Positions 7,059 to 16,284 of a DNA stretch of 64,000 nucleotides are shown here, piece by piece; positions within the stretch are counted from its first letter, which is position 1; each line of letters starts with the position of its first letter. The DNA lies in assembly GCA_021298655.1 (NCBI GenBank), contig JAJTFK010000005.1, forward strand, positions 1 to 64,000. The letters are read 5' to 3'. Under the pieces are notes generated by a model. The model made no database searches, was not told the DNA's origin, and saw only the letters and a program-made list of their open reading frames with translations. Both the position numbers and the translations under genes were made by a program. The stretch is from Cryomorphaceae bacterium. GTDB taxonomy: Bacteria; Bacteroidota; Bacteroidia; Flavobacteriales; Schleiferiaceae.

Positions 7059-8243
7059 ATGATGCGTGCGGATTTGTACGAACACCCCGACTACTACCTG
7101 ATGGACGAGCTCCTTACCGAGGAGCACAAAATGGTGCGCGAAGCGACCCGCGAGTGGGTCAAGCGCGACGTGACGCCGGTCATCGAGGACTACGCCCAGC
7201 GCGCAGAGTTCCCGAAGCACCTGGTCAAGGGCCTGGCTGAAGTGGGCGCATTCGGTCCCTACATTCCCGCGGAGTACGGCGGCGCGGGCCTCGACCAAAT
7301 TTCCTACGGCCTGATGATGATGGAAATCGAGCGCGGCGACAGCGGAATCCGCTCGACCTGCTCGGTGCAGAGCTCGCTGGTGATGTACCCCATCTACGCC
7401 TACGGCAACGAGGAGCAGCGCCGCAAGTACCTTCCTAAGCTCGCCAACGGCGAGTGGCTGGGCAGCTTCGGTTTGACCGAGCCCAACTTCGGCTCAAATC
7501 CGGGCGGCATGGTGACCCACATCAAGGACATGGGCGACCACTACCTGCTCAACGGAGCCAAGATGTGGATTTCGAACGCGCCCTTCTGCGACGTGGCCGT
7601 GGTCTGGGCCAAAGACGAGTCCGGCCGCATTCAGGGCGTCATTGTGGAGCGCGGAATGGAGGGCTTCACTACCCCCGAAACCCACAACAAGTGGTCGCTG
7701 CGTGCTTCAGCCACCGGCGAGCTCGTGTTTGACAACGTGAAGGTCCCTAAGGCCAACCTGCTGCCCAACAAGTCGGGCCTCGGGGCTCCGCTGGGCTGCT
7801 TGGATTCGGCGCGCTACGGCATCGCCTGGGGCGCTTTGGGCGCAGCCATGGACTGCTACGACACGGCGCTGCGCTACAGCAAGGAGCGCATTCAGTTTGA
7901 CCGCCCCATCGGTGGATTCCAGCTGCAGCAAAAGAAGTTGGCCGAGATGATCACTGAGATCACGAAGGCTCAGTTGCTGACGCTGCGCCTTGGCCAGCTC
8001 AAGAACGAAGGCCGCGCCACCACTGCCATGATTTCGATGGCCAAGCGCAACAACGTAGCCATGGCCCTGGACATTGCCCGCGAAGCCCGCCAAATGCTGG
8101 GCGGAATGGGCATTACCGGCGACTACCCCATCATGCGCCACATGATGAACCTCGAGTCGGTGGTGACCTATGAGGGTACCCACGACATTCACCTGCTCAT
8201 CACCGGCATGGACGTAACCGGCCTTAACGCATTTAAGTCGTGA
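7059..8243 (+). CDS. gcdH: Acyl-CoA dehydrogenase, glutaryl-CoA dehydrogenase type
   Basis: A 394-residue FAD enzyme of the acyl-CoA dehydrogenase family. Sequence features match glutaryl-CoA dehydrogenase closely: GSFGLTEPNFGSNPGGM, WISNAPFCDVAVVWAK, SLRASATGELVFDNV, CLDSARYGIAWGALGAA, and the catalytic Glu in VTYEGTHDIH near the C-terminus. It would oxidise and decarboxylate glutaryl-CoA to crotonyl-CoA in Lys/Trp degradation, although substrate is inferred by similarity. The frame is open to 7020, but the -7 box at 7028-7035 and the usual N-terminus favour 7059 (7062 is an alternative). The small lipoprotein gene overlaps its stop by GTGA. Confidence 0.9.
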   Translation: MMRADLYEHPDYYLMDELLTEEHKMVREATREWVKRDVTPVIEDYAQRAEFPKHLVKGLAEVGAFGPYIPAEYGGAGLDQISYGLMMMEIERGDSGIRSTCSVQSSLVMYPIYAYGNEEQRRKYLPKLANGEWLGSFGLTEPNFGSNPGGMVTHIKDMGDHYLLNGAKMWISNAPFCDVAVVWAKDESGRIQGVIVERGMEGFTTPETHNKWSLRASATGELVFDNVKVPKANLLPNKSGLGAPLGCLDSARYGIAWGALGAAMDCYDTALRYSKERIQFDRPIGGFQLQQKKLAEMITEITKAQLLTLRLGQLKNEGRATTAMISMAKRNNVAMALDIAREARQMLGGMGITGDYPIMRHMMNLESVVTYEGTHDIHLLITGMDVTGLNAFKS

Positions 8244-8500
8244 AGAAGTTCCTTCGTTTTTCAGCCCTCGCACTGGGTTCTGCCGCGCTTTTGGTGGCCT
8301 GTGAAGTAGAGAATACCTGCCTGGAGTGCGAAGCATCTCAGGTGACGACGATTCCCGGCGAGCAGCCGGTCACGGTGCCGATTGGTCCGCTTGAATTGTG
8401 CGGAACCGAAGTGGATTCCGTACTCGCGGGCCCCTTCACCCAAACCCTAGATATGGGTGGCGTGACGGCGACGCAGGTGACGACCTGGACTTGCCAGTAG
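8240..8500 (+). CDS. Small predicted lipoprotein
   Basis: An 86-residue protein with a lipoprotein signal peptide: MKKFLRF, then a hydrophobic segment ending in the lipobox LVAC at residue 21. The mature part is short, Thr/Val-rich and has four further cysteines (CLEC, LCG, TCQ at the C-terminus). I do not recognise a family or function. It starts at GTG overlapping the dehydrogenase stop (GTGA), so it depends on that transcript. The repeat cluster begins 12 bases after its stop. Confidence 0.7.
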   Translation: MKKFLRFSALALGSAALLVACEVENTCLECEASQVTTIPGEQPVTVPIGPLELCGTEVDSVLAGPFTQTLDMGGVTATQVTTWTCQ

Positions 8501-8511
8501 CTCAGCTTGGT

Positions 8512-8615
8512 GCTCGACCTGCCACGGTCTTCGCACCAAGCTTCGCTCATTGATCTGTTCGGGGCTCGACCTGCCACGGTCTTCGCACCAAGCTTCGCTC
8601 ATTGATTTGTTCGGT
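8512..8615. repeat. Tandem 52-bp direct repeat (two units)
   Basis: Units 8512-8563 and 8564-8615 are identical at 50 of 52 positions. Each begins with the core GCTCGACCTGCCACGGTCTT and continues through TCGCACC. A third, diverged copy follows at about 8616-8652. Confidence 0.9.
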
Positions 8616-8722
8616 TCGGGACCTGATGCGGTCTGAGCATCAATCGATGCTTCTTTTGTTCGCTAACCTTCGAGCTACGAACTGCGCGCCTGCGTAGGCG
8701 GTTGCACCAAAGTAAAGTGGAG
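8616..8722. other. Spacer between the two repeat blocks
   Basis: No gene is supported here. It holds a diverged copy of the core and the sequence GGCGGTTGCACC (8697-8708), which recurs as AGCGGTTGCACC near 8773-8784. Confidence 0.6.
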
Positions 8723-8866
8723 TTCGGTGCGAAGACCGTGGCAGGTCGAGCAACGAACTACGCGCCTTCGTCAGCGGTTGCACCGACTTCGGGTTTCTGG
8801 TATTCAATGAAAAGTTGAGCGTAATTCGGTGCGAAGACCGTGGCAGGTCGAGCAACGAACTACGCG
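8723..8866. repeat. Inverted copies of the same repeat core
   Basis: The reverse complement of the 26-bp core occurs at 8726-8751 and 8828-8853, 102 bp apart, each flanked by shared sequence (TTCG before, AACGAACTACGCG after). The two forward copies follow the plus-strand gene and the two inverted copies follow the minus-strand gene, so a single-stranded transcript could fold into long hairpins. The last copy ends inside the methyltransferase stop region. Confidence 0.9.
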
Positions 8867-9735
8867 TTCAACCGAGCTACGGTGCCCAACGGCAGCACCT
8901 TGCCAAACGAGTCGGCCACGGCGAGCTCGAGCAGTTCGGGCTCGCGCTTGAAGTGCTGGCTGATGAGCGTGTGGGCGACCACGGCGCTCAGGCCCATGCT
9001 GTACAGGTTGAGGGCGAGGAATCCGCCCGGCGCAAGCAGGGCCGCGCAGTCGCGCAGTAGGTCGTCGATTTGCTCTTCGAGCACCCATTTTTCGCCGGCG
9101 GGTCCGCGGCCGTAGGCCGGAGGATCCAGCAAAATGCCCTGGTAGGTCTTGCCGCGCTTGACTTCGCGGCGCACAAAGGCGGCGGCGTCTTCGACCACCC
9201 AGCGAATTCCGTCGAGGCCGCTGGCGTCCATGTTGCGGCGGCCCCAATCGACCACCTTGCGGACCGAGTCCACGTGCGTAGTGTCGGCGCCGGCGGCGCG
9301 GGCAGCTAGGCTGGCTCCGCCCGTGTAGGCAAAGAGGTTGAGCACTTTTGAGTCGGTTCCGGTGACGGCCACTTGGTCAAAAATCCATTCCCAGTTGGTC
9401 GCCTGCTCGGGAAAGATTCCGAGGTGCTTAAAGGCCGTGCGCTCCAGGTCAAAATGAAGCTGGGTTCCGCGCAGGTCGTAGGTCAGGGGCCATTGAGCGG
9501 CGGTTCCGGGCTTGAGCGACCAGTCGCCCGACTCGGGATTTTGCTTGGACCGTGTGAAGTGGGCGTCGGCGCGCTTCGACCATTCGGCGGGCGAAAGAGA
9601 AGGCGTCCACACCGCTTGGGGCTCCGGGCGCCACAGGGTTTGGCGGCCAAAGCGCTCGAGCTTGGCGAAGTTGCCGCTGTCGATCAGTTCGTAGTCGGTC
9701 CAGGGCGCAACGGCCACGTCGATGCGCAGGCTCAT
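8860..9735 (-). CDS. Class I SAM-dependent (rRNA-type) methyltransferase
   Basis: A 291-residue methyltransferase resembling the catalytic part of the RlmI/RlmK group. SAM-binding motif I is VLNLFAYTGGASLAA near residue 132, an acidic motif II follows (THVDSVRK), and the catalytic-type motif is LLDPPAYGRGP near residue 204. The N-terminal 100 residues are an extra beta-rich region; no PUA domain is evident. The likely substrate is an rRNA base, but this is inferred. Its start overlaps the stop of the radical SAM gene (ATGA), so the two are made together. The 3' end lies inside the repeat cluster. Confidence 0.8.
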   Translation of the reverse strand: MSLRIDVAVAPWTDYELIDSGNFAKLERFGRQTLWRPEPQAVWTPSLSPAEWSKRADAHFTRSKQNPESGDWSLKPGTAAQWPLTYDLRGTQLHFDLERTAFKHLGIFPEQATNWEWIFDQVAVTGTDSKVLNLFAYTGGASLAARAAGADTTHVDSVRKVVDWGRRNMDASGLDGIRWVVEDAAAFVRREVKRGKTYQGILLDPPAYGRGPAGEKWVLEEQIDDLLRDCAALLAPGGFLALNLYSMGLSAVVAHTLISQHFKREPELLELAVADSFGKVLPLGTVARLNA

Positions 9736-11078
9736 GATCGCTTCGCGTTGTAGTAGGCCTGGGTTTCGGCGGCCGGGTTAAAGTATCCGTAGGCGATGTG
9801 CGGGTAGGTTTCGCGCACGCGGTGCATCAGTTCGAGGACGCCAAACGGGTTGCCGTCGGGCTGCTTCCGCAGCTTTTTGAAGTACCAGTCGGGGTCGATG
9901 TTGAAGTTCCGCCACTGAATCATGCTCAGGTCGGTGTCCTCGATGAGGCGCTGCAGGGCGTCCCACTCGGCGGGCGTGTCGGTGCAGCCGGGGAACACGA
10001 AGTAGTTGATGCTCGCCCATCCGCCGTGCTGGCGCACGACCTTGAGGCTCTGGGCGAGGGCCTCGAATTCGTAGTTCCGCGGCAGGTAGTAGCCGGTGTA
10101 CCAGTCTTTTTGGGCGGAATTCATGCTCACGCGGATGCTGCGCAGTCCGGCCTCGCAAAGCTTGGCCACGTCGTCGGGGCGCGATCCGTTGGTGTTGATG
10201 TTAAAAATTCCGCGGTCGGTCACGGCGCGCACGCGGCGCATCGCCTCGGCCAGCGTGTCGGCCACCAGCAAGGGTTCGCCCTCGCATCCTTGGCCAAACG
10301 ACATGACGGGGTAGGGGGCCTGCTCGAGGTGGTGCAGCGCAATGTCGGCAATCTCCTGAGGGTCAGGGATGAACTTGAGGCGAAAGTGGGCGCTCGACAC
10401 GTCCTCGTCCTCTTGGAGCGATATGCAGCCGAGGCAGGTCGCGTTGCAGGCGGGCGACGAGGGAATGGGCAGTTCCCAGCGCTCCAAGAAGAAGTTTTGG
10501 GCAGCGCGGCACTGGTAGCTCCCGGCGCACTGCGTGGCAAGGTGCTCCACCAGGCGGTTGTCGGGGAAGCGCTTTTTCATGCGGTCCACCGCGCCCTCGA
10601 TCATCGGGGCGTGGAACTGGCTGACGTCCTGGCGCAGGTCGGGGTCGACGCGCACGGCGGTCGTCCAAAATCGCCCGTCGAACCAACCCAGGGCGGTGTA
10701 GGCGTAGAGCGGCAAAATGGGCGCTGGCCCCTGCTTTTCGTAGGCCGCCAGGTAGGTTTGGGTGTGGGCCGGGCTCACAAAGGCGGCCACGGCGTCGCCG
10801 TCCATGAGCTCGGACTGCTGGGTTTCGGGGTTCCAGCCCAGGGGCTTGCGGCCGGGCAGGGCAAAAAATTCGGAGCCTTCGGGCAGCGGAATAAAGTCCT
10901 CGGGGCGCAGCGCGACCAGGTCGTTGCCGGTGCGGCCCATGCAGCGCAGCTGGGGGTGCTCTTCAATATTGCCCTCGGCATCGGCGACCAGCGCGAAGGG
11001 TACTTCGGCGGGGTGCTCGATGGGGCGCGATCGAAACAGCGGGTGTTCCGGGGCGAAGTCAAGGCTGCGGGACTGCAT
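9732..11078 (-). CDS. Radical SAM protein of unknown substrate
   Basis: A 448-residue protein with the radical SAM cluster motif CNATCLGC (CxxxCxxC) near residue 225, followed by SFGQGCEGEPLL, NINTNGSRPDDV and RSIRVSMNSAQKDWY, which are conserved in an uncharacterised radical SAM family. A further Cys pair (QCAGSYQC) lies about 30 residues before the cluster. The first 190 residues are not a domain I recognise. The frame is open further upstream; the ATG at 11078 is fixed by a -7 box four bases before it. It is coupled to the methyltransferase downstream, which hints at a shared RNA or protein modification, but that is inference. Confidence 0.8.
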   Translation of the reverse strand: MQSRSLDFAPEHPLFRSRPIEHPAEVPFALVADAEGNIEEHPQLRCMGRTGNDLVALRPEDFIPLPEGSEFFALPGRKPLGWNPETQQSELMDGDAVAAFVSPAHTQTYLAAYEKQGPAPILPLYAYTALGWFDGRFWTTAVRVDPDLRQDVSQFHAPMIEGAVDRMKKRFPDNRLVEHLATQCAGSYQCRAAQNFFLERWELPIPSSPACNATCLGCISLQEDEDVSSAHFRLKFIPDPQEIADIALHHLEQAPYPVMSFGQGCEGEPLLVADTLAEAMRRVRAVTDRGIFNINTNGSRPDDVAKLCEAGLRSIRVSMNSAQKDWYTGYYLPRNYEFEALAQSLKVVRQHGGWASINYFVFPGCTDTPAEWDALQRLIEDTDLSMIQWRNFNIDPDWYFKKLRKQPDGNPFGVLELMHRVRETYPHIAYGYFNPAAETQAYYNAKRS

Positions 11079-11082
11079 GGGG

Positions 11083-11090
11083 CAAAGGTA
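11083..11090 (-). promoter_or_regulatory. -7 box of radical SAM-methyltransferase operon
   Basis: TACCTTTG ends 4 nt before the start codon, inside the 35-bp gap after hflX. Confidence 0.6.
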
Positions 11091-11113
11091 GCGCGGAGCG
11101 TTCCGCGCCAAGG

Positions 11114-12286
11114 TTAGTAGAGGTAGGTGTCGAACGGGAAGCGCGCCGCGTGGATCGTCGCGGCACTGCGGTAGATCATCTCGCGCAGGGCGTCGAACTG
11201 ATCCTTGTGCAGGGCGCTGATGAAGGCGCACTGGCCGTTGGTGCGGCGCACCCAAGCGGACTTGAGCTCGTCAAGGCTGCCCGCAGGGCGGCCTTCTTCG
11301 TCGGTGGGAGCCGTCCACGCGTCGATTTTGTTGAAAATCGCGATTTGCGGTGTGTCTTGGCAGCCTAAGTCCTGCAGGATTCCGGCGACGGATTCCATGT
11401 GGTCCTCGTAGTTGGGGTGCGCCACGTCAATGACGTGCAGCAAAATGTCGGCCTCGCGCACCTCGTCCAGCGTCGATTTAAACGATTCAACCAGCTGCGT
11501 CGGCAGCTTGCGGATGAAGCCCACGGTGTCGGTCAGCAGGAACGGCAGGTTGCCAATCACGACCTTGCGCACCGTGGTGTCGAGGGTGGCGAATAGTTTG
11601 TTTTCGGCCAGCACCTCGCTCTTGCTCAGGGCGTTCATGAGTGTGGATTTGCCCACGTTGGTGTAGCCGATCAGCGCGATGCGCACCAGGGCGCCGCGGT
11701 TGCCCCGCTGGGTTGCCATCTGGCGGTCGATGACGGTCAGTTTTTCTTTGAGGTGCGCAATCTTTTGCTTGATGATGCGGCGGTCGGTCTCAATTTGGGT
11801 TTCACCGGGACCCCGCATTCCAATGCCGCCCTTTTGGCGCTCCAGGTGGGTCCACATGCGCGTCAGTCGGGGCAGCAGGTATTCGTACTGGGCCAGCTCT
11901 ACCTGAGTGCGGGCATAGGACGTTTGGGCGCGGGCCGCAAAAATGTCGAGGATGAGGTTGGTCCGGTCCATCACCTTGCGCTCAAAGAGGCGTTCGATGT
12001 TTTTGAGCTGCGACGGCGTGAGTTCGTCGTCAAAGATGATGAGGTCGATGTCTTCGGATTCGACGTAGGCCTTGATTTCGTCCATTTTGCCGGAACCCAA
12101 AAACAGCGTGGGGTCGGGTTTGTCGAGTTTTTGGGTAAACACGGCCACCGTCTCGGCTCCGGCGGTGTCGGCCAAAAAGCGGAGTTCGTCCAGGTATTCC
12201 TGGGCTTTGGTTTCGTCCTGGGTGCGGGTAACGGCGCCAACGAGCACGCAGCGCTCTGGCCCCTGTCGGGGTCGCCGATCAATCAT
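11114..12286 (-). CDS. hflX: GTPase HflX
   Basis: A 390-residue ribosome-binding GTPase that splits stalled or heat-stressed 70S ribosomes. The N-terminal HflX domain includes FLGSGKMDEIKAYV, followed by the helical linker with GGIGMRGPGETQIETDRR. The G domain has G1 GYTNVGKST near residue 207, G3 DTVG and G4 NKID. The length is typical of the shorter HflX forms. Its -7 box lies in the nine-base gap behind the preceding cytochrome-b-like gene, so it probably has its own transcript. Confidence 0.96.
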   Translation of the reverse strand: MIDRRPRQGPERCVLVGAVTRTQDETKAQEYLDELRFLADTAGAETVAVFTQKLDKPDPTLFLGSGKMDEIKAYVESEDIDLIIFDDELTPSQLKNIERLFERKVMDRTNLILDIFAARAQTSYARTQVELAQYEYLLPRLTRMWTHLERQKGGIGMRGPGETQIETDRRIIKQKIAHLKEKLTVIDRQMATQRGNRGALVRIALIGYTNVGKSTLMNALSKSEVLAENKLFATLDTTVRKVVIGNLPFLLTDTVGFIRKLPTQLVESFKSTLDEVREADILLHVIDVAHPNYEDHMESVAGILQDLGCQDTPQIAIFNKIDAWTAPTDEEGRPAGSLDELKSAWVRRTNGQCAFISALHKDQFDALREMIYRSAATIHAARFPFDTYLY

Positions 12287-12290
12287 GCCC

Positions 12291-12298
12291 CAAAGTTA
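12291..12298 (-). promoter_or_regulatory. -7 box of hflX
   Basis: TAACTTTG ends 4 nt before the hflX ATG. Its first three bases are the TAA stop codon of the upstream gene. Confidence 0.6.
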
Positions 12299-12730
12299 GA
12301 ACAGTCGGTCCCAGGGAACGCGGCTGGCGATGAGAAGGAGTCCGAGTCCGACGTAGGCAATGACGGCTTGGTGCTTGCGGTGGTCGCTGTCGAGTTTTTT
12401 GTATCGGATGCGTCCCGCGGTGACCAGGGCAATGCCAATGAGGTTTACGCTCAGGTGCTCGACGGCAAACAGGCGGAGTTCCGGGGTGCGCATGACTTCG
12501 CCGGCGTTTTCGGCAAGGAGTCCGAACCACGGTCCAACGAAGTACAGGGCCAAGCCAAAGAGGAGCTGAAGGTGACCCGTGATCAAGGTGGCCAGGGTTA
12601 ATCCGTTTAATGCCCTACTTGTTGGCTTGCTTTGGAGCCGGTTGAATAGGGCGACAAGGACGGTAGCAAGGGCTGCGATAAGAAACAGGTAGGCAAGGCT
12701 GCGGTGGCTGTGAAGCAATCCAGTGTACAC
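12296..12730 (-). CDS. Cytochrome-b-like four-helix membrane protein
   Basis: A 144-residue integral membrane protein with four predicted transmembrane helices (about residues 10-29, 42-65, 88-108 and 122-138). Histidines at helix ends (LLHSHRS near the N-terminus, GHLQLL, VEHLSVN) could be haem ligands; similar Bacteroidota proteins are often labelled cytochrome B, but haem binding is not shown. It starts at GTG (12728-12730, MYTGLLHSH). A TAACTTTG box lies 39 nt upstream. It is followed closely by hflX with no functional link that I can see. Confidence 0.7.
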   Translation of the reverse strand: MYTGLLHSHRSLAYLFLIAALATVLVALFNRLQSKPTSRALNGLTLATLITGHLQLLFGLALYFVGPWFGLLAENAGEVMRTPELRLFAVEHLSVNLIGIALVTAGRIRYKKLDSDHRKHQAVIAYVGLGLLLIASRVPWDRLF

Positions 12731-12769
12731 GTTAAATTCGGATTAAATGGGTGATTCCGTTTGTTACGC

Positions 12770-12777
12770 CAAAGTTA
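12770..12777 (-). promoter_or_regulatory. -7 box of the membrane-protein gene
   Basis: TAACTTTG matches TAnnTTTG exactly and lies 39 nt upstream of the GTG start. Confidence 0.5.
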
Positions 12778-12813
12778 AGTCGCCCAAGGCACCTCGTATG
12801 TTAAATTTCGGCA

Positions 12814-12821
12814 GACCTTTG
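12814..12821 (+). promoter_or_regulatory. -7 box of maeB
   Basis: GACCTTTG, identical to the era box, ends 5 nt before the ATG. Confidence 0.5.
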
Positions 12822-12826
12822 CAGCT

Positions 12827-15106
12827 ATGAAAAAGACGCCGATTCGCAAGCGAGATGTATTAGAATACCACGAGGGACACCGCCCCGGAAAGGTGGAAGT
12901 GGTGCCCACAAAGCCTTCGAATTCCCAGCGCGACCTCAGTATCGCCTACTCACCGGGCGTGGCCGAACCCTGTTTGGAGATTGCAGCGAATCCCGAAGAC
13001 GCCTACCGCTACACGGCCAAAGGCAACTTGGTGGCCGTAATCAGCAACGGCACGGCGGTATTGGGATTGGGCGACATCGGTCCTCTTGCGTCGAAGCCGG
13101 TGATGGAAGGCAAAGGCGTTTTGTTCAAAATTTTTGCAGACATCGACGTATTTGACCTTGAGCTCGACACCAAGGATCCCGATAAGTTTGTGGAGACCGT
13201 GAAAATTCTGGCGCCCACCTTCGGCGGCGTCAACCTCGAAGACATTTCGGCACCGGACTGCTTCTACATCGAAAAACGTTTGCGCGAGGAACTGGACATT
13301 CCCATCATGCACGACGACCAGCACGGTACCGCCATCATTACGGGTGCTGCGCTGCTGAACGCCACGGAGTTGGTGGGCAAAAAGCTCAGCGAGGTGCGCG
13401 TGGTATTCAATGGAGCGGGGGCTTCGGCCATAAGCTGCGCGCGGCTGTACTTGGCCTTGGGCGTGGCTCCCGAAAACCTCATGATGTGTGACTCGAAGGG
13501 CGTTATTCACGACGGACGCGATGATTTGACCGAAGAGAAAATGGATTTCAAGCGGGCGACGCCGCACCGAACGCTGGCCGAGGCCTTGGTGAATGCGGAC
13601 GTCTTTGTTGGCCTGTCCAAGGGGAACATCTTGAGTCCCGACATGATTCAGTCGATGGCGGCAAATCCGGTGGTTTTTGCGTTGGCGAACCCGGATCCGG
13701 AGATCAGCTACGACGTTGCGGTTAAAACGCGCAAGGATTTGATCATGGCCACCGGGCGGAGCGACAATCCGAATCAGGTGAACAACGTCCTGGGCTTTCC
13801 CTACATCTTCCGCGGGGCGCTGGACGTGCGGGCTACCAAAATTAACGAGGCCATGAAGCTGGCGGCCGTTAAGGCCATTGCGGACCTTGCTAAGGAGGCC
13901 GTGCCCGAAATCGTCAACCTGGCCTACGGTAGCCGCAATTTGGCGTTTGGCACGGACTACATTATTCCGAAACCCTTTGATCCGCGCTTGATTTACACGG
14001 TAGCCCCGGCGGTAGCGCGCGCGGCCATGGAGACGGGCGTTGCCAAAAAGCCCATCACGAACTGGGAGGTCTACGAAGAGGATCTGCGCAGCCGCCTGGG
14101 CCGCGACGACAAGTTCATCCGCCTGGCGGTGGAGAAGGCCAAGTCCGCCCCGAAGCGCGTTGTGTTTAACGAGGCCGACCACTACCGCGTACTGAAGGCG
14201 GCCCAGATTGCCATGGAGGAGGGCATTTGCCAGCCCATTTTGTTGGGCGATGTCGCGAAAATCAAGGCCCTGATTGAGGAATACCATTTGGGGCTTGAGG
14301 ACGTTCCGATGATTGATCCGCGCAGCAACCAAGCACCGCATTTGGCGGACTACGCGGAGACCCTGTATTCGCTGAGGCAGCGCCGCGGCGTGGGGCGCGA
14401 AGAGGCGCGCCGCCTGATGTTTAACCGCGACTACTACGGCCCCATGATGGTGCGCTGCGGTCATGCCGACGCCTACGTTACCGGGGCAACGGTGAAGTAT
14501 ACGCGGGCGGTTCGGCCAGTTATGGAAATTTTGGGGCCCAAGGGCGCCGGCACCACGGTGGCCGGGGTCTACGTGATGCTGACCAAGCAGGGACCGAAGT
14601 TTTTTGCCGACACCACCATCAACCAGGATCCGGATTCGGAACGCATTGCGCAGATTGTGGGCGAGGTGTCCAAAATGGTGCGCAAGATGAACATTCAACC
14701 GCGCGTGGCCTTGCTGAGCTACTCCAATTTTGGTTCGAGCGACGGCGTTACGCCTCGCAAAATGCGGGCTGCGCTTAAACGCATTCGCAGCGCCGATCCG
14801 GACCTCATCGTGGACGGCGAAATGCAGGCCAATTTCGCCGTAGACAACGGATTGCTGGCGGAGCAGTTTCCCTTTAGTGACTTGGTTGGCAAGGGTCCCA
14901 ACGTTTTTGTGTTCCCCGGGCTTTCGTCGGCCAACATTTCGTACAAGTTGCTGCAGTCCATGGCCGGAATGGAGGCCGTGGGTCCCTTGCTGGTGGGCTT
15001 GGAATACCCGGCCCACGTACTTCAGCTCGGCTGCAGCGTGCGCGAAATCGTGAATACTACGGCGATGGCGGTGATTGACGCCCAATCGCGGGAGGTAGCT
15101 GGCTGA
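12827..15106 (+). CDS. maeB: NADP-dependent malic enzyme, MaeB type
   Basis: A 759-residue two-domain enzyme converting malate to pyruvate and CO2. Residues 1-430 form the malic enzyme part, with [15 protein letters not shown], the metal/active-site region [16 protein letters not shown] and the nucleotide loop [13 protein letters not shown]. Residues 430-759 form a phosphotransacetylase-like domain (for example [14 protein letters not shown]), regarded as regulatory (acetyl-CoA) in this family. The full family length is present. It is convergent with the MFS gene, and the two reading frames overlap by 50 bp with no terminator between them. Confidence 0.96.
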   Translation: MKKTPIRKRDVLEYHEGHRPGKVEVVPTKPSNSQRDLSIAYSPGVAEPCLEIAANPEDAYRYTAKGNLVAVISNGTAVLGLGDIGPLASKPVMEGKGVLFKIFADIDVFDLELDTKDPDKFVETVKILAPTFGGVNLEDISAPDCFYIEKRLREELDIPIMHDDQHGTAIITGAALLNATELVGKKLSEVRVVFNGAGASAISCARLYLALGVAPENLMMCDSKGVIHDGRDDLTEEKMDFKRATPHRTLAEALVNADVFVGLSKGNILSPDMIQSMAANPVVFALANPDPEISYDVAVKTRKDLIMATGRSDNPNQVNNVLGFPYIFRGALDVRATKINEAMKLAAVKAIADLAKEAVPEIVNLAYGSRNLAFGTDYIIPKPFDPRLIYTVAPAVARAAMETGVAKKPITNWEVYEEDLRSRLGRDDKFIRLAVEKAKSAPKRVVFNEADHYRVLKAAQIAMEEGICQPILLGDVAKIKALIEEYHLGLEDVPMIDPRSNQAPHLADYAETLYSLRQRRGVGREEARRLMFNRDYYGPMMVRCGHADAYVTGATVKYTRAVRPVMEILGPKGAGTTVAGVYVMLTKQGPKFFADTTINQDPDSERIAQIVGEVSKMVRKMNIQPRVALLSYSNFGSSDGVTPRKMRAALKRIRSADPDLIVDGEMQANFAVDNGLLAEQFPFSDLVGKGPNVFVFPGLSSANISYKLLQSMAGMEAVGPLLVGLEYPAHVLQLGCSVREIVNTTAMAVIDAQSREVAG

Positions 15107-16277
15107 ATCCCAGGGCCGTAAACAGCGAGAGTGCGGCGACCCCGTAGTAAAGGTGGGCGTAGCCGTAGTGCGCAATTACGTAGGTTCCGACGAGCGGGGC
15201 CAGGATGTGCCCTAGGGCGTAGGTGGCGGCGTAGAGTCCGAGGTAGCGGCCGCGCGATTGGTCGCCTGCCCGGAGGGTGATCCACGAGATCATAAAGGGC
15301 ATGGCGAGGATTTCGGAGGCACTTAAAATCAGCATGGAAGCATAAAGCCCCGGCAGGCCGGTTGCCCAGTTTAGGCTGGCGAAGGCCAGGGCCATAACCA
15401 AAACACCCAGGGCAATGGCGTGCCGCGGGGCGATGCGGTTTTGGGCCCAGTTGACAAAAATCATCTCCACGGCGACGATGAGCAGCCCGTTAAAGCCGAG
15501 CAAAAGTCCGATTTGTTCCTCGCCCAGGTTGTGGGCATCGCGGTAGTACAGGGGAAGTGTGGACACGAGCTGAAAGAACGCCACCGCAAAAAGCAGCACC
15601 AAGCCCGAGAAGGCCAGCGCGCCGCGGTCTCGGTAGGGCGACTTGCCCCGCACCCGCTGCTCCGGCGGTCTCCGCGGCCGGCGCTTGCGAAAGAAGCCGA
15701 CAAACAAAAAACCAGCGGCCGCGCAGGTGGCGGCGTCGGCCCAAAAAAGCCCCTGGTAGCTCCAGGCCGCAATGATGCCCGCCGCGGCCGGTCCGACCGA
15801 AAATCCGAGGTTGATTGCCATGCGGTTTAGCGAAAAAGCCCGCGTGATGTTACCCTGCTTCGCGTACTCAAAGACGGCCGAAGAGTTCGCGGGACGGACC
15901 ATGTCGGCCACGGCCGTGAGCACGAACACACCCAGGGCGAGGGACCAGAATTCCGTCAAAAAACTGAGCATCCAAAAGAGCACGGAACCCACAAAGAGCG
16001 CGGTTGTCTGAACCTGGTAGGAGCCCCATCGGTCCGAAAGGCTGCCGCCGGCTAAGGCTCCGACCATGGAGCCGACGCCGTAAAAGGCCATGATCCACCC
16101 GGTTTCCGAAAGGCTAAAGCCGAGCCCTTCGCGCAGGTAAAGTCCCAGAAAGGGGAGCACCATGGTGCCCGCTCGGTTGATGAACATCACGGTAGCGAGG
16201 ACCCAAGCTTCGGTACTGAGGCCCTCAAAGGCAGCCCGGTACTGGCGGGTGATCCAACTAATTACGGGTATGTACAC
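15057..16277 (-). CDS. MFS transporter
   Basis: A 406-residue inner-membrane carrier with about twelve hydrophobic segments. The family loop between helices 2 and 3 is seen as GGSLSDRWGSYQV near residue 77. The middle loop is Arg/Pro-rich (FFRKRRPRRPPEQRVRGK). It resembles drug/proton antiporters of the DHA type, but the substrate cannot be told. The start is GTG at 16275-16277 (MYIPVISW), seven bases after a -7 box. Its C-terminal 17 codons overlap the end of maeB on the other strand. Confidence 0.85.
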   Translation of the reverse strand: MYIPVISWITRQYRAAFEGLSTEAWVLATVMFINRAGTMVLPFLGLYLREGLGFSLSETGWIMAFYGVGSMVGALAGGSLSDRWGSYQVQTTALFVGSVLFWMLSFLTEFWSLALGVFVLTAVADMVRPANSSAVFEYAKQGNITRAFSLNRMAINLGFSVGPAAAGIIAAWSYQGLFWADAATCAAAGFLFVGFFRKRRPRRPPEQRVRGKSPYRDRGALAFSGLVLLFAVAFFQLVSTLPLYYRDAHNLGEEQIGLLLGFNGLLIVAVEMIFVNWAQNRIAPRHAIALGVLVMALAFASLNWATGLPGLYASMLILSASEILAMPFMISWITLRAGDQSRGRYLGLYAATYALGHILAPLVGTYVIAHYGYAHLYYGVAALSLFTALGFSQLPPAIGRQSPPSP

Positions 16278-16284
16278 AACGCAC

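Noticed and set aside
8512-8866. CRISPR array
   Set aside because: Repeats occur in both orientations with unequal spacing and no unique spacers of constant length; no cas genes are present in the window.
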